From positions 112,192-176,191 of the forward strand of contig NZ_FOCI01000006.1 in assembly GCF_900110065.1 (NCBI RefSeq): a stretch of DNA of 64,000 bases, in the 5' to 3' direction. Under the pieces are notes generated by a model that did no database searches, was not told where the DNA came from, and was given only the letters and a program-made list of their open reading frames with translations. The translations under genes were made by a program, and so were the position numbers. This document shows positions 1 to 8,236 of the stretch, one piece after another; position 1 is the first letter of the stretch; each line of letters starts with the position of its first letter. Origin of the DNA: Loktanella fryxellensis (GTDB taxonomy: Bacteria; Pseudomonadota; Alphaproteobacteria; Rhodobacterales; Rhodobacteraceae).

Positions 1-1115
1 AGCGCGTTGTCGCCCATCCGGGCCGCCAGCGCGTCCCAGGGCGTGATGCTGTAATGCGGGTTGAGCTGTGCGGACCCGCCGCCCATGATGCGCGCGACCT
101 TCGCGTTCGGCCCGATCACGGCGATGCGCGCGGGGTCGGCCAGCGGCAGGATGCCGTCGTTGCGCAGCATCACCATGCCCGCCGCCCCCGCGCGCCGGAT
201 CAGGGCGCGGTGTTCCGGGCGGTCGTCGGCGCGTTCCGCGAACGGCGTGGTGTCGTCAAGCGCCCCGGTGCGGTCCATCAGGCGCAGGATCGCCAGTGCG
301 CGGGTGCGGACGGTGTCGCGCGTCACCTCGCCCGCCTCGACCGCCGCGACCAGCGCGGCACCCCGGTCCCTCGTCGGCCCCGGCATCTCGAGGTCGAGGC
401 CTGCGTTGATCGTCGGCGCGGTGCTGCGCGATCCGAACCAGTCGGACATCACCACGCCGTCGAACCCCCAGTCGCGGCGCAGGACGTCGGTCAGCAGCCA
501 GCGGTTCTCGGCGGTATAGGTGCCGTTCAGCCTGTTGTAGGACGACATGACCGCCCATGTGCCCGCATCCTTCACCGCCGCCTCGAAGGGGCGCAGATAG
601 ACTTCGCGCAAGGTCCGCTCGTCCACGTCGCTGCTGATCGTGGTGCGCTGGATCTCGGATTCGTTGCCCGCGAAATGCTTGACGGTGGCAGCGACGCCCT
701 GCGATTGCAGGCCATTGATATACCCCACCGCCAGCGCGGCCGTCAGCTCCGGGTCCTCGGAATAACACTCGAAGTTGCGCCCGTTCGTGACGCTGCGCTG
801 GATGTTCACCGTGGGCGCAAGCGAGACATGCGCCCCTTTCGACTTCACCTCCTGCGCGATGGCGGCCCCGATCTCTTGCGCCAAGTCCGGGTCCCACGTG
901 GCTCCGATGGCGATGCCCACCGGAAACGCCGCCGCCGTCACGCCGCCGATCAGCGACCCCGACCCCCGCGCGCCGTTCGGCCCGTCTGTCACGCGCAGCT
1001 TGCCGATGTCGAGGCGCGCGATGGCGGGCAGCGACCAGAAGTCGGCGCCCGACAGAAGCGAGACCTGCTCCTCCAACGTCAGGGCATCGACGAGGGTGGC
1101 AAGGCGGTCGGTCAT
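1..1115 (-). CDS. Glycoside hydrolase family 3 beta-glucosidase, N-terminal part (cut by window edge)
   Basis: The first 371 residues of a family 3 glycoside hydrolase are visible and the C-terminal half lies beyond base 1. The protein opens MTDRLATLVDALTLEEQ, typical of bacterial GH3 enzymes. It carries the KHFAGNESE motif of the barrel domain and VMSDWFGS, in which Asp225 is the expected catalytic nucleophile. No signal peptide is seen, so a cytoplasmic enzyme acting on imported glycosides is likely. It is the last visible gene of the leftward operon, 82 bp after the epimerase gene, and so probably shares inositol control. The exact substrate (beta-glucoside or an inositol glycoside) cannot be read from the sequence. 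Confidence 0.88.
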   Translation of the reverse strand, partial: MTDRLATLVDALTLEEQVSLLSGADFWSLPAIARLDIGKLRVTDGPNGARGSGSLIGGVTAAAFPVGIAIGATWDPDLAQEIGAAIAQEVKSKGAHVSLAPTVNIQRSVTNGRNFECYSEDPELTAALAVGYINGLQSQGVAATVKHFAGNESEIQRTTISSDVDERTLREVYLRPFEAAVKDAGTWAVMSSYNRLNGTYTAENRWLLTDVLRRDWGFDGVVMSDWFGSRSTAPTINAGLDLEMPGPTRDRGAALVAAVEAGEVTRDTVRTRALAILRLMDRTGALDDTTPFAERADDRPEHRALIRRAGAAGMVMLRNDGILPLADPARIAVIGPNAKVARIMGGGSAQLNPHYSITPWDALAARMGDNA

Positions 1116-1197
1116 CGGGCTGTGTCCTGTGGTTGGGGCGCGGCAGCGGTTGCCGCGACCCTAGCGACAGGCCCTGCCGTGGTGCAAGGCGGTGCGC

Positions 1198-1998
1198 CTA
1201 CATCGCCCGCAGGGCCGCCGCGCTGGTGCGCAGCTGGTCCGTCAGCACGTCGCGGAACCCTGCGCCCTTGTCGGTGCGGAACGGGTTCGGTCCGGGGGCA
1301 TTCGTTTCGAGTATCACCGGACCCGCATAGCCGACGTCGCGCAGCGCGGCGATGTGGGCGGCAAAGTCGGTGTGCCCCGACCTCACCCCTTCGCGGTTGC
1401 TGTCCGCCACGTGATAGAGGCCGAGGTGCGATCCCGCCTGCCGCAGGGCTCCCGCCGGGTCCGCCTCCTCAATGTTCATGTGATAGGCGTCGGCCAGCAG
1501 CGACAGGTTGTCCGCCCCCACCGCGCGGCACAGCGCCAGCCCCTGCGCCACGGTGCGCACCTGATGCGTCTCGTAGCGGTTGAGGATTTCGAACACGACG
1601 CGCAAGCCGCGCCTGTCCGCCATCGCGCAGATCTCTGTGACGCTGGCGATCAGATGCGCGTCCTCCTCGGCTTGCGTGCCGATGGGCGCGATCCGCCCGA
1701 CCTGCCCGTGGCAGGACAGCAGCGGGCTGCCCACGGCTGCCGCGAAGTCCACGAGGCGGCGGTAGTAATCCAGCCCCGCCGCGCGGACGCCTGCGTCGGG
1801 GTGCGCGATGTCGGCGTCACCGGGCGTCAGGCAGAACACCTCCAACCCCTGCGCGTCCAGCGTGCGGCGCACGTCGTCCGCATCCTGCGTCACGTCGCCG
1901 AACAACTCCACACCGTCCAGCCCGGCGGCCCTCAGCCGGGCAGCGGTGTCGGCCAGCGGCTCTCCGCCAAAGATCCACGTGCAGCATCCGATCTGCAT
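1198..1998 (-). CDS. Ketose 3-epimerase-like sugar isomerase (TIM barrel, AP endonuclease 2 superfamily)
   Basis: A 266-residue TIM-barrel protein starting MQIGCCTWIFGG. It has the E-x-x-N-R-x-E motif (FEILNRYE) of D-tagatose/D-psicose 3-epimerases. The four expected metal ligands are E137, D170, H196 and E231. Their spacings of 33, 26 and 35 residues match those I recall for Agrobacterium D-psicose 3-epimerase (150, 183, 209, 244). It could therefore epimerise a ketose or keto-inositol; IolI-type inosose isomerase is the main alternative. Its start lies 4 bp after the upstream dehydrogenase stop, so it is translationally linked to it. A longer reading frame exists, but this ATG fits the family N-terminus. 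Confidence 0.82.
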   Translation of the reverse strand: MQIGCCTWIFGGEPLADTAARLRAAGLDGVELFGDVTQDADDVRRTLDAQGLEVFCLTPGDADIAHPDAGVRAAGLDYYRRLVDFAAAVGSPLLSCHGQVGRIAPIGTQAEEDAHLIASVTEICAMADRRGLRVVFEILNRYETHQVRTVAQGLALCRAVGADNLSLLADAYHMNIEEADPAGALRQAGSHLGLYHVADSNREGVRSGHTDFAAHIAALRDVGYAGPVILETNAPGPNPFRTDKGAGFRDVLTDQLRTSAAALRAM

Positions 1999-2002
1999 CG
2001 CC

Positions 2003-3007
2003 TCACGCCCCCGGCAGATCGGCCAGCCGCACCGGACGACCTTCGCGGAGCGAGATGTTCGCCGCCTCTGCCAGCGCCAGCGCGTTGACGCCGTCCTGCA
2101 CCGTGGCGGGCGGCGGAGTGCCGTCCAGCACCGCATCGAGGAACGCGGCCCATTCTGTCTGGTAGGCCTTCATGTACCGCTCGAGGAAGAACAGCTGCGG
2201 CTTTGCCCCCGTCACACCGCCCGCCGTCGATTTGACCACCGTGGATTCGAGCTGGTTGCCCACGGACAACAGCCCCTCGGACCCCAGCAGTTCCAGCCGC
2301 TGGTCGTAACCGAACACGGCGCGGCGCGAGTTGCGGATCGTGGCGATGCGCCCGTCCGCATAGGTCAGGATCACCACGGCGGTGTCGACGTCGCCCGCCG
2401 CACCGATTTCCGGGTCGATCAGGCTCGATCCGGTGGCGAAGACCGCTTCCGGCATCCCGAACAGCCATGCGCACATGTCGAAGTCGTGGATCATCATGTC
2501 GCGGAACAGCCCGCCCGACACCTTCACGTAGGACACCGGCGGCGGGGCCGGGTCGTAGGACGTGACGGCGAGCAATTCACCCTTGCCGATCTCGCCCGCA
2601 TCAAAGGCCGTCTTCACGGCGGCGAAGTTGGGATCGAACCGGCGGTTGAAGCCCATCATGGCGGGCCGTCCCGCCGCCGCGACGCTGGCCTGCACCCGGC
2701 GCGCACGGTCGAGGTTCAGGTCGATGGGCTTTTCGCAGAACACCGCCTTGCCTGCCGCGATGGCGCGTTCGATCAGGTCGGCGTGGGTGTCGGTGGACGA
2801 TGCGATCAGCACCGCGTCGATGGCCGGGTCTGACAGGATGTCGTCGGCGCTGCGCACCGCGATGCCGTGGGCGTCGGCCAGCGCGGTTGCGGCCTCCGCC
2901 ATCACGTCGGTCACGGCGACCAGCTTGGCGCGCGGATCGCTGGCGATGGACGCGGCGTGCACCTTGCCGATGCGGCCAGCCCCGAAAAGGGCGATGTTCA
3001 GGGTCAT
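2003..3007 (-). CDS. iolG: Inositol 2-dehydrogenase-like oxidoreductase (Gfo/Idh/MocA)
   Basis: A 334-residue NAD(P)-dependent dehydrogenase. The Rossmann motif FGAGRIG is at residues 8-14, the EKPIDL motif that holds the catalytic lysine is near residue 95, and the C-terminal Gfo/Idh/MocA domain includes the GGLFRDMMIHDFDM stretch typical of IolG enzymes. The expected reaction is oxidation of myo-inositol to 2-keto-myo-inositol (scyllo-inosose), the first step feeding IolE, IolD, IolB and IolC encoded at 8.2-13.8 kb. Its ATG overlaps the stop of the upstream dehydrogenase gene by 4 bp. The gene symbol rests on family similarity plus context; related enzymes oxidise other sugars. Confidence 0.85.
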   Translation of the reverse strand: MTLNIALFGAGRIGKVHAASIASDPRAKLVAVTDVMAEAATALADAHGIAVRSADDILSDPAIDAVLIASSTDTHADLIERAIAAGKAVFCEKPIDLNLDRARRVQASVAAAGRPAMMGFNRRFDPNFAAVKTAFDAGEIGKGELLAVTSYDPAPPPVSYVKVSGGLFRDMMIHDFDMCAWLFGMPEAVFATGSSLIDPEIGAAGDVDTAVVILTYADGRIATIRNSRRAVFGYDQRLELLGSEGLLSVGNQLESTVVKSTAGGVTGAKPQLFFLERYMKAYQTEWAAFLDAVLDGTPPPATVQDGVNALALAEAANISLREGRPVRLADLPGA

Positions 3008-4161
3008 GGATGATCTCCGGCTTGTGTGACGGTGACACGCTGCCCGCTGCGGGCGGCGCTGTCGATGGCGTGGATGACGGCCTCGAAGGCGAGCGCGTCG
3101 GTGAATGTCGGCGCATGGCGTGGCCCGCCAGCGATGCCGCGCAGGAACGCCGCGACTTCGATCGTCTTGAGGTCGAGGAAGCCGAGCTGATGCCCCGCCG
3201 CCGGCACGAAGTCGCCATAGGGCGGGTGCGCGGGGCCGGTCAGGATGGTACGGAACCCCTGCATCGCCGCAGGCCCGGTCGACTGGAACAGGTGCAGCTC
3301 GTTCATCCGCTCTTGCTGATACGTCAGCATGCCGGTGGTGCCGTGCACCTCCCAGTCGAGGCGGCTCTTGCGGCCCCATGCAGCGCGCGAGGTGCACAGC
3401 GTCCCCTGCGCGCCGCTGGCAAAGCGGACGACGGCGGAGGCCGTATCCTCGTTCTCGACCGCAGCATGGCCGATGCCGTCGGGCAGGGGGCGGGTGGCAT
3501 GGATGACCTGCGTGTCCGCGATCAGGCTGTCGATCGGCCCCATCAGGCCGTAGGCCAGCGACACGAGGTGGCATCCCAGATCGCCCAGCGCCCCCAGACC
3601 CGCCTGCGCACGGGTCGCCCGCCACGTCCACGGCAGGGTCGCGTCGGCCTGATAATCCTCGTCCACCCAGCCCCGGAAATGCACGGGCGTCCCGATGGCA
3701 CCGTCGGCGATCAGGCGGCGGGCATGCTGGAACGCCGGGTTGTGGGTGTAATTGTAGCCAACCATCGTCTGCACGTCCGCGCCCCGCGCCGCACCCTCCA
3801 TCGCGCGGGCCTGATCCAGCGTCAGGGCGAGGGGTTTTTCGCAATGCACATGCTTGCCCGCCGCGATGGCCGCCAGCGCCATGTCGTGATGCAGGGCGTT
3901 GGGCGTGGTGATCGCCACGATGTCCACGTCCGGCGATGCGACCAGCGCGCGCCAGTCCGACGTGGCCCGCGCAAAGCCGAACTGGGTGGCCATCCGGTCG
4001 GCGGCTGCGTCGGTCGCGTCGCACAGCATCGCCAGCCGCACCGGGGCCAGATCGCCGAACACGGCAGGGGCAGCGCGATAGGCCAGCGCATGGGCCTTGC
4101 CCATGTAGCCGGTGCCGATCAGGCCGATCCCAAGGGTCCTCGCCGCCTTTGAATCTGGCAT
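3004..4161 (-). CDS. Gfo/Idh/MocA family oxidoreductase (second inositol/sugar dehydrogenase)
   Basis: A 385-residue oxidoreductase with Rossmann motif GLIGTGYMGKAHA near residues 14-26 and the EKPLALT catalytic-lysine motif near residue 105, followed by the family's C-terminal sheet domain. It is the first gene of the leftward operon and shares a 90-bp divergent region with the RpiR regulator gene. I chose the ATG at MPDSKAARTLG because a longer start (MGGGTAMPDS) would absorb the GGGAGGGGGG ribosome-binding region. Similar proteins act on scyllo-inositol or other cyclitols and hexoses. It may oxidise a second inositol isomer, or a sugar released by the GH3 enzyme; that is inference. Confidence 0.85.
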   Translation of the reverse strand: MPDSKAARTLGIGLIGTGYMGKAHALAYRAAPAVFGDLAPVRLAMLCDATDAAADRMATQFGFARATSDWRALVASPDVDIVAITTPNALHHDMALAAIAAGKHVHCEKPLALTLDQARAMEGAARGADVQTMVGYNYTHNPAFQHARRLIADGAIGTPVHFRGWVDEDYQADATLPWTWRATRAQAGLGALGDLGCHLVSLAYGLMGPIDSLIADTQVIHATRPLPDGIGHAAVENEDTASAVVRFASGAQGTLCTSRAAWGRKSRLDWEVHGTTGMLTYQQERMNELHLFQSTGPAAMQGFRTILTGPAHPPYGDFVPAAGHQLGFLDLKTIEVAAFLRGIAGGPRHAPTFTDALAFEAVIHAIDSAARSGQRVTVTQAGDHP

Positions 4162-4187
4162 CGCCGTCCCCCCTCCCAAAGGTCAAA

Positions 4188-4205
4188 TCAGAATATTTGT
4201 TCCAT
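4188..4205. promoter_or_regulatory. Probable RpiR (IolR-type) operator, divergent region
   Basis: Read on the minus strand this is ATGGAACAAATATTCTGA, i.e. GGAA-N6-TTCT. It matches 13 of 18 positions of the perfect palindrome at 5137-5154. It sits between the leftward dehydrogenase operon (start 4161) and the RpiR gene (start 4252), so one bound dimer could control both. From memory, RpiR-type IolR proteins of rhizobia recognise GGAA-N6-TTCC. Its role as an operator is inferred. Confidence 0.6.
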
Positions 4206-4251
4206 TTGCTTCATCGGGGCATTGCGGTATCCTGTCAAGGGGGAGCACCAG

Positions 4252-5112
4252 ATGACCGACGCCACGACCGACACCACGACTGACACCACGTCCGACACGC
4301 CGACGCCGCCCGCCACCGTGGCCGATGTGCTGGCCCGCCTCGACCACTTGTCGGCGACCCTGCCCAAGCGGTTGCGCCAATGTGCCGACCAGTTGCGCGG
4401 CAATCTGGATCTGGTGGCGGTGTCCACGGTGGCCGACATGGCGGCGGCGGCAGATGTGGCGCCCTCCGCCTATATGCGGTTCTGTCAGGCGCTGGGGTTC
4501 CGCGGCTATTCGGACATGCAGGCGCTGTTCCGTCGTGACTATGCCCAGCAGCGCCCCGACTATGCCGAACGGCTGGGTCTGCTGCGGGCGCGGGGCCAGC
4601 ACGGCAGCGCCCGCCTGCTGGCCGATTTCGTCGAGGCGGGCCAGCAATCACTGACCGCCCTGTCGGCGCACGTCGATCTGGCGCTGGTGGCCCATGTGGT
4701 CGACCGGCTGGGCCAAGCCGACGTGCTGCATCTGGTCGGCACGCGCCGCGCCTATCCCGTCGTCAGCTACATGGGCTACATGCTGCAAAAGATGGAGATT
4801 CCCTGCATCCTGCACACCGGGACCGCAGGGGTCGATTTCACCGCCGCGATCCGGCCTGCGGACGCGCTCTTTGCCGTCACCTTCGCGCCCTACGCGCCGG
4901 AAACGCGCCGCATCGCCACGGCGGCCCATGCGGCGGGCGCCCCGGTGTTCCTGCTGACTGACGCCGCTGATTGCCCGCTGGCAGGCATCGCCACCGCCAA
5001 CCTGATCGCACGCGAAGTGGACGTGGGCGCGTTCCGCGTGCCGACCGCCGCCATGACCCTCGTTACCAGCATCGCGGTGGCGCTGGGTGGCGCGCGCGGC
5101 GCATCCGACTGA
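4252..5112 (+). CDS. RpiR family transcriptional regulator (HTH-SIS), probable inositol repressor
   Basis: A 286-residue regulator. After a Thr/Asp-rich N-terminus (residues 1-25), an HTH_6 domain spans about residues 27-105 (ATVADVLARLDHL to SYSDMQALFRRDY-like region). A SIS phosphosugar-binding domain follows at about residues 125-265, with the VLHLVGTRRAYPVVSYMGYM segment. The ATG at 4252 has a GGGGGAG ribosome-binding site 7 bases upstream; an earlier in-frame start (MRYPVKGEHQ) lacks one. The gene lies between the two arms of the inositol regulon and has palindromic sites on both sides. It is best read as an IolR-type repressor that senses a phosphorylated inositol breakdown product. Confidence 0.88.
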   Translation: MTDATTDTTTDTTSDTPTPPATVADVLARLDHLSATLPKRLRQCADQLRGNLDLVAVSTVADMAAAADVAPSAYMRFCQALGFRGYSDMQALFRRDYAQQRPDYAERLGLLRARGQHGSARLLADFVEAGQQSLTALSAHVDLALVAHVVDRLGQADVLHLVGTRRAYPVVSYMGYMLQKMEIPCILHTGTAGVDFTAAIRPADALFAVTFAPYAPETRRIATAAHAAGAPVFLLTDAADCPLAGIATANLIAREVDVGAFRVPTAAMTLVTSIAVALGGARGASD

Positions 5113-5119
5113 AACAGGG

Positions 5120-5154
5120 TTGCGCGCCCGCATTTTTTGGAACATAAATTCCAA
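5120..5154 (+). promoter_or_regulatory. Promoter with perfect GGAA-N6-TTCC operator before the inositol transporter operon
   Basis: The perfect inverted repeat TTGGAACATAAATTCCAA (5137-5154) covers a possible -10 element CATAAA (5143-5148). A -35-like TTGCGC (5120-5125) stands exactly 17 bases upstream. Bound repressor would block the promoter of the transporter-iolCDEB operon. A second copy of the half-site pattern is at 4188-4205. The hexamers are weak matches; the palindrome is unambiguous. Confidence 0.65.
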
Positions 5155-5308
5155 ATCGAACCGGACATCGAGTCGCCCGCCCCGAGGAGGGGAGCGGTCC
5201 GACCCCCGGCCAGATGCATCCCGAACCGGCGCCAGCCGGCCAATCACAGCACCGGCCCCGTGCCGGACGTCGGGCGCACGCACCGCCCCAACGATCCAGG
5301 GAGGATCC

Positions 5309-6235
5309 ATGACCCACTTCGTCAAGGCGGCAGTCGCCGCCATCGCATTCGCCGCTGCCGCCCCCGCCATGGCGCAGAACATCGTCGTCGTGACCCACGG
5401 TCAGGCCAATGACCCGTTCTGGTCCGTGGTCAAGAACGGCGTGGACAAGGCCGCAGCCGATACCGGTGCGACCGTGGAATACCGCGCGCCGGAAACCTTC
5501 GACATGGTGGCGATGAGCCAGCTGATCGACGCCGCCGTGAACCAGGAACCCGATGGCCTCGTGGTGTCGATCCCCGATGCGGACGCGCTGCGCCCGGCCA
5601 TCGAACGCGCCGTCGCCGCAGGCATCCCGGTCATCTCGATGAACTCCGGCTCCGACGTCTCCGCCGATTTCGGTGCGCTGCTGCACGTCGGTCAGGATGA
5701 ATTCGACGCAGGCCGCATCGCCGGAGAGGCGCTGGCCGAAATGGGCGGCACCACCGCGATCTGCGTCAACCAGGAGGTCGGCAACGTCTCTCTCGACCTG
5801 CGCTGCGAAGGCTTCACCGAAGGCTTCGGTGGCACGGTCGAGGTCGTCCCCACCGCCAACGATCCCGCACAGGTTGAGGCGACGGTGACCGCCGCCCTGC
5901 AGTCCAATCCCGAGATCGACACGATCATGGGTCTGGGCGCCGCACTGGTGGGCGAGCCGTCCATCGCCGCAGTCGAGGCCGTGGGCCGCGCCGGTGAAGT
6001 CATGATCGGAACCTTCGATTTGTCGCCGGGCTTTCTCGAGGCCGTGTCGGCCGGCACTGCCGCCTTTGGCATCGACCAGCAGCAGTATCTGCAGGGCTAC
6101 CTGCCGGTCGTGTTCCTGGCAATGAACGCGAACTTTGGCCTCGTGCCGGGTGGCAACGTGCCGTCGGGTCCGAACCTCGTCACGCAGGACGAAGCGGCGA
6201 TGGTGGTCGAGTTGTCCGCACAGGGTATCCGCTGA
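5309..6235 (+). CDS. Sugar (inositol) ABC transporter substrate-binding protein
   Basis: A 308-residue periplasmic-binding protein of the ribose/LacI type (Peripla_BP_4). A Sec signal peptide ends at APAMA-QN near residue 22, and the mature fold begins IVVVTHGQANDPFWSVVKNG. The start follows an AGGGAGG ribosome-binding site. It is the first gene of the operon that continues into permease, ATPase and iolCDEB, so myo-inositol or a close relative is the probable ligand. A stable hairpin follows its stop codon (6250-6282), as is common where binding protein must be made in excess over the membrane parts. Confidence 0.9.
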   Translation: MTHFVKAAVAAIAFAAAAPAMAQNIVVVTHGQANDPFWSVVKNGVDKAAADTGATVEYRAPETFDMVAMSQLIDAAVNQEPDGLVVSIPDADALRPAIERAVAAGIPVISMNSGSDVSADFGALLHVGQDEFDAGRIAGEALAEMGGTTAICVNQEVGNVSLDLRCEGFTEGFGGTVEVVPTANDPAQVEATVTAALQSNPEIDTIMGLGAALVGEPSIAAVEAVGRAGEVMIGTFDLSPGFLEAVSAGTAAFGIDQQQYLQGYLPVVFLAMNANFGLVPGGNVPSGPNLVTQDEAAMVVELSAQGIR

Positions 6236-6249
6236 TCGCCTGACCGTCT

Positions 6250-6282
6250 GCGTCGCGGCCCGCACCGGCGGTGCCGCGACGC
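6250..6282 (+). other. Strong intercistronic hairpin after the binding-protein gene
   Basis: The arms GCGTCGCGGC (6250-6259) and GCCGCGACGC (6273-6282) pair perfectly over 10 bp. An inner CCGC/GCGG stem sits within the loop. No U-run follows, so mRNA stabilisation or partial attenuation of the downstream permease message is more likely than full termination. Confidence 0.6.
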
Positions 6283-6320
6283 CCCCAATCCCCAAAGCTC
6301 CGCACGAAAGGGACCCGGCC

Positions 6321-7427
6321 ATGGCCGATACGACCCATATCGCCAAGGACGAACGGATCGGCACCGAATCCTTCGTCAGCCGCCTGATGAAGCGCCCCGA
6401 GCTGGGCGCCATCGCAGGGGCCATCCTTGTGACGCTGTTCTTTCTGTTCACCGCGGACGGGGCGATGTTCACCCTGTCCGGCGTGATGAACTTCATGACG
6501 CCTGCAGCCCAGTTGGGCATCCTCGCCATCGGCGCGGCACTGCTGATGATCGGCGGCGAATTCGATCTGTCCATCGGGTCGATGATCGCCTTTGCGGGCC
6601 TGATCTTTGCCGCCTGCGTGGTCACGCTGGGGCTGCCGCTGATCATCGCAATTCCCGCCACCTTCGCGCTGGCCGCCCTCGCGGGCACCCTCAACGGGGC
6701 CATCGTGCTGAAAACCGGCCTGCCGTCCTTCATCGTGACGCTGGCGTTCCTGTTCATCCTGCGTGGCATCAGCCTCGTCGGGTTGAAGCTGGCGACGGAC
6801 GGCTCCACCCAGTTGCGCGGCGTACGCGACGCGGTCGAGGGCGACTTTCTCCGGCCGCTCTTCTCCGGTGATGCGTTCCCTGGGCTTTTCGCCTGGGGCG
6901 CACAGGTCGGCATCGTCGAGACGTTCGCCAACGGATCACCCAAGGTGCCCGGCATCCCGGTGGAGATCCTGTGGTTCATCGCCCTCACGTTGGCCGCGAC
7001 CTGGGTGCTGCTGCGCACGCCCTACGGCAACTGGATCTTTGCGTCGGGCGGCGACAGGGCGGCCGCATCCAACTCCGGCGTGCCGGTCCGGCGGGTCAAG
7101 ATCAGCCTTTTCGTGCTGACCGCCTGCTGCGCCACCCTCGTCGCCATCATCACCGTGCTGGACGCGGGATCGACCGACGCGCGGCGCGGCTTCATGAAGG
7201 AATTCGAGGCGATCATCGCCGCCGTCATCGGGGGTTGCCTGCTGACCGGTGGCTATGGGTCGGCCATAGGGGCGTTCTTCGGGTCCATCATCTTCGGCAT
7301 GGTGGTGATCGGGCTCAGCTACACCGACTTCGATCAGGACTGGTTTCAGGTGTTCCTCGGCGGCATGCTGCTGATCGCGGTGCTGTTCAACAACTACATC
7401 CGCAAACGCGTGACGGGAGAGCGCTGA
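6321..7427 (+). CDS. Sugar (inositol) ABC transporter permease
   Basis: A 368-residue inner-membrane permease of the RbsC/BPD_transp_2 family with about nine or ten hydrophobic segments. It carries the family signature near [17 protein letters not shown] (about residues 73-89), the conserved EFDLS loop. It pairs with the upstream binding protein and the downstream ATPase whose ATG overlaps its stop codon (TGATG-type junction at 7425-7429). The start at MADTTHIAK is preceded by GAAAGGGACCCGGCC. Inositol is inferred as substrate only from the iol genes in the same operon. Confidence 0.9.
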   Translation: MADTTHIAKDERIGTESFVSRLMKRPELGAIAGAILVTLFFLFTADGAMFTLSGVMNFMTPAAQLGILAIGAALLMIGGEFDLSIGSMIAFAGLIFAACVVTLGLPLIIAIPATFALAALAGTLNGAIVLKTGLPSFIVTLAFLFILRGISLVGLKLATDGSTQLRGVRDAVEGDFLRPLFSGDAFPGLFAWGAQVGIVETFANGSPKVPGIPVEILWFIALTLAATWVLLRTPYGNWIFASGGDRAAASNSGVPVRRVKISLFVLTACCATLVAIITVLDAGSTDARRGFMKEFEAIIAAVIGGCLLTGGYGSAIGAFFGSIIFGMVVIGLSYTDFDQDWFQVFLGGMLLIAVLFNNYIRKRVTGER

Positions 7428-8236
7428 TGACCACCGCACCGATCATCGGCATGACCGATGTGCCACCGATCATCGAGATGTCGGACATCGAAAAGCACTT
7501 CGGCAACATCATCGCACTGGCGGGCGTCAGCTTCGACGTGCGGGCGGGGGAATGCCACTGTCTGCTGGGCGACAACGGCGCGGGCAAGTCCACCTTCATC
7601 AAGACCATGTCCGGCGTCCACAAACCGACCAAGGGCACGATCCGCGTCAACGGCGCGCCTGTCACCTTTGGCAGCCCGCGCGACGCGATGGAGGCGGGGA
7701 TCGCCACCGTGTTCCAGGACCTCGCGATGATCCCGCTGATGAGCGTGACGCGCAACTTCTTCATGGGGCGCGAGCCGACGAAGGGGCGCGGCCCGTTCAG
7801 ACGCATGGACATCAAGGCGGCGAACGCGACCTGTGTGGCCGCCATGCGGTCGATGGGAATCAACCTGCGCGGACCCGATCAGGCCGTGGGCACCCTGTCG
7901 GGGGGCGAACGCCAGACCGTCGCCATCGCCCGCGCCGTGCATTTCGGCGCAAAGGTGCTGATCCTCGACGAGCCGACCTCGGCCCTTGGCGTGCGCCAGA
8001 CCAGCAACGTGCTGGCGACCATCGACCGGGTGCGCAAGCAGGGGGTGGGCGTCGTGTTCATCACCCACAACGTGCGACACGCGATGGCCGTGGGCGACCG
8101 TTTCACCGTGCTGAACCGGGGCCGCACGCTGGGCACCGCCGCGCGGGGCGACATCACGGCAGAGGCGTTGCAGGACATGATGGCGGGCGGTCAGGACATG
8201 GCCCTGCTGGAAGGATCGCTCGGGGGCACCGTATGA
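7427..8236 (+). CDS. Sugar (inositol) ABC transporter ATP-binding protein
   Basis: A 269-residue cytoplasmic ATPase with Walker [10 protein letters not shown] (about residues 47-55), the signature LSGGERQ (about residues 157-163) and Walker [11 protein letters not shown]. It has only one nucleotide-binding domain, unlike RbsA-type proteins of about 500 residues, so two copies would form the working dimer (FrcA-like arrangement). Both ends overlap neighbouring genes, the permease at its start and iolC at its stop. The start MTTAPIIGM fits the family; a much longer upstream reading frame is a shadow of the permease gene. Confidence 0.9.
   Translation: MTTAPIIGMTDVPPIIEMSDIEKHFGNIIALAGVSFDVRAGECHCLLGDNGAGKSTFIKTMSGVHKPTKGTIRVNGAPVTFGSPRDAMEAGIATVFQDLAMIPLMSVTRNFFMGREPTKGRGPFRRMDIKAANATCVAAMRSMGINLRGPDQAVGTLSGGERQTVAIARAVHFGAKVLILDEPTSALGVRQTSNVLATIDRVRKQGVGVVFITHNVRHAMAVGDRFTVLNRGRTLGTAARGDITAEALQDMMAGGQDMALLEGSLGGTV

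Noticed and set aside
1133..1330. Short plus-strand frame over the GH3-epimerase junction
   Set aside because: Overlaps two well-supported minus-strand genes and has no recognisable content.
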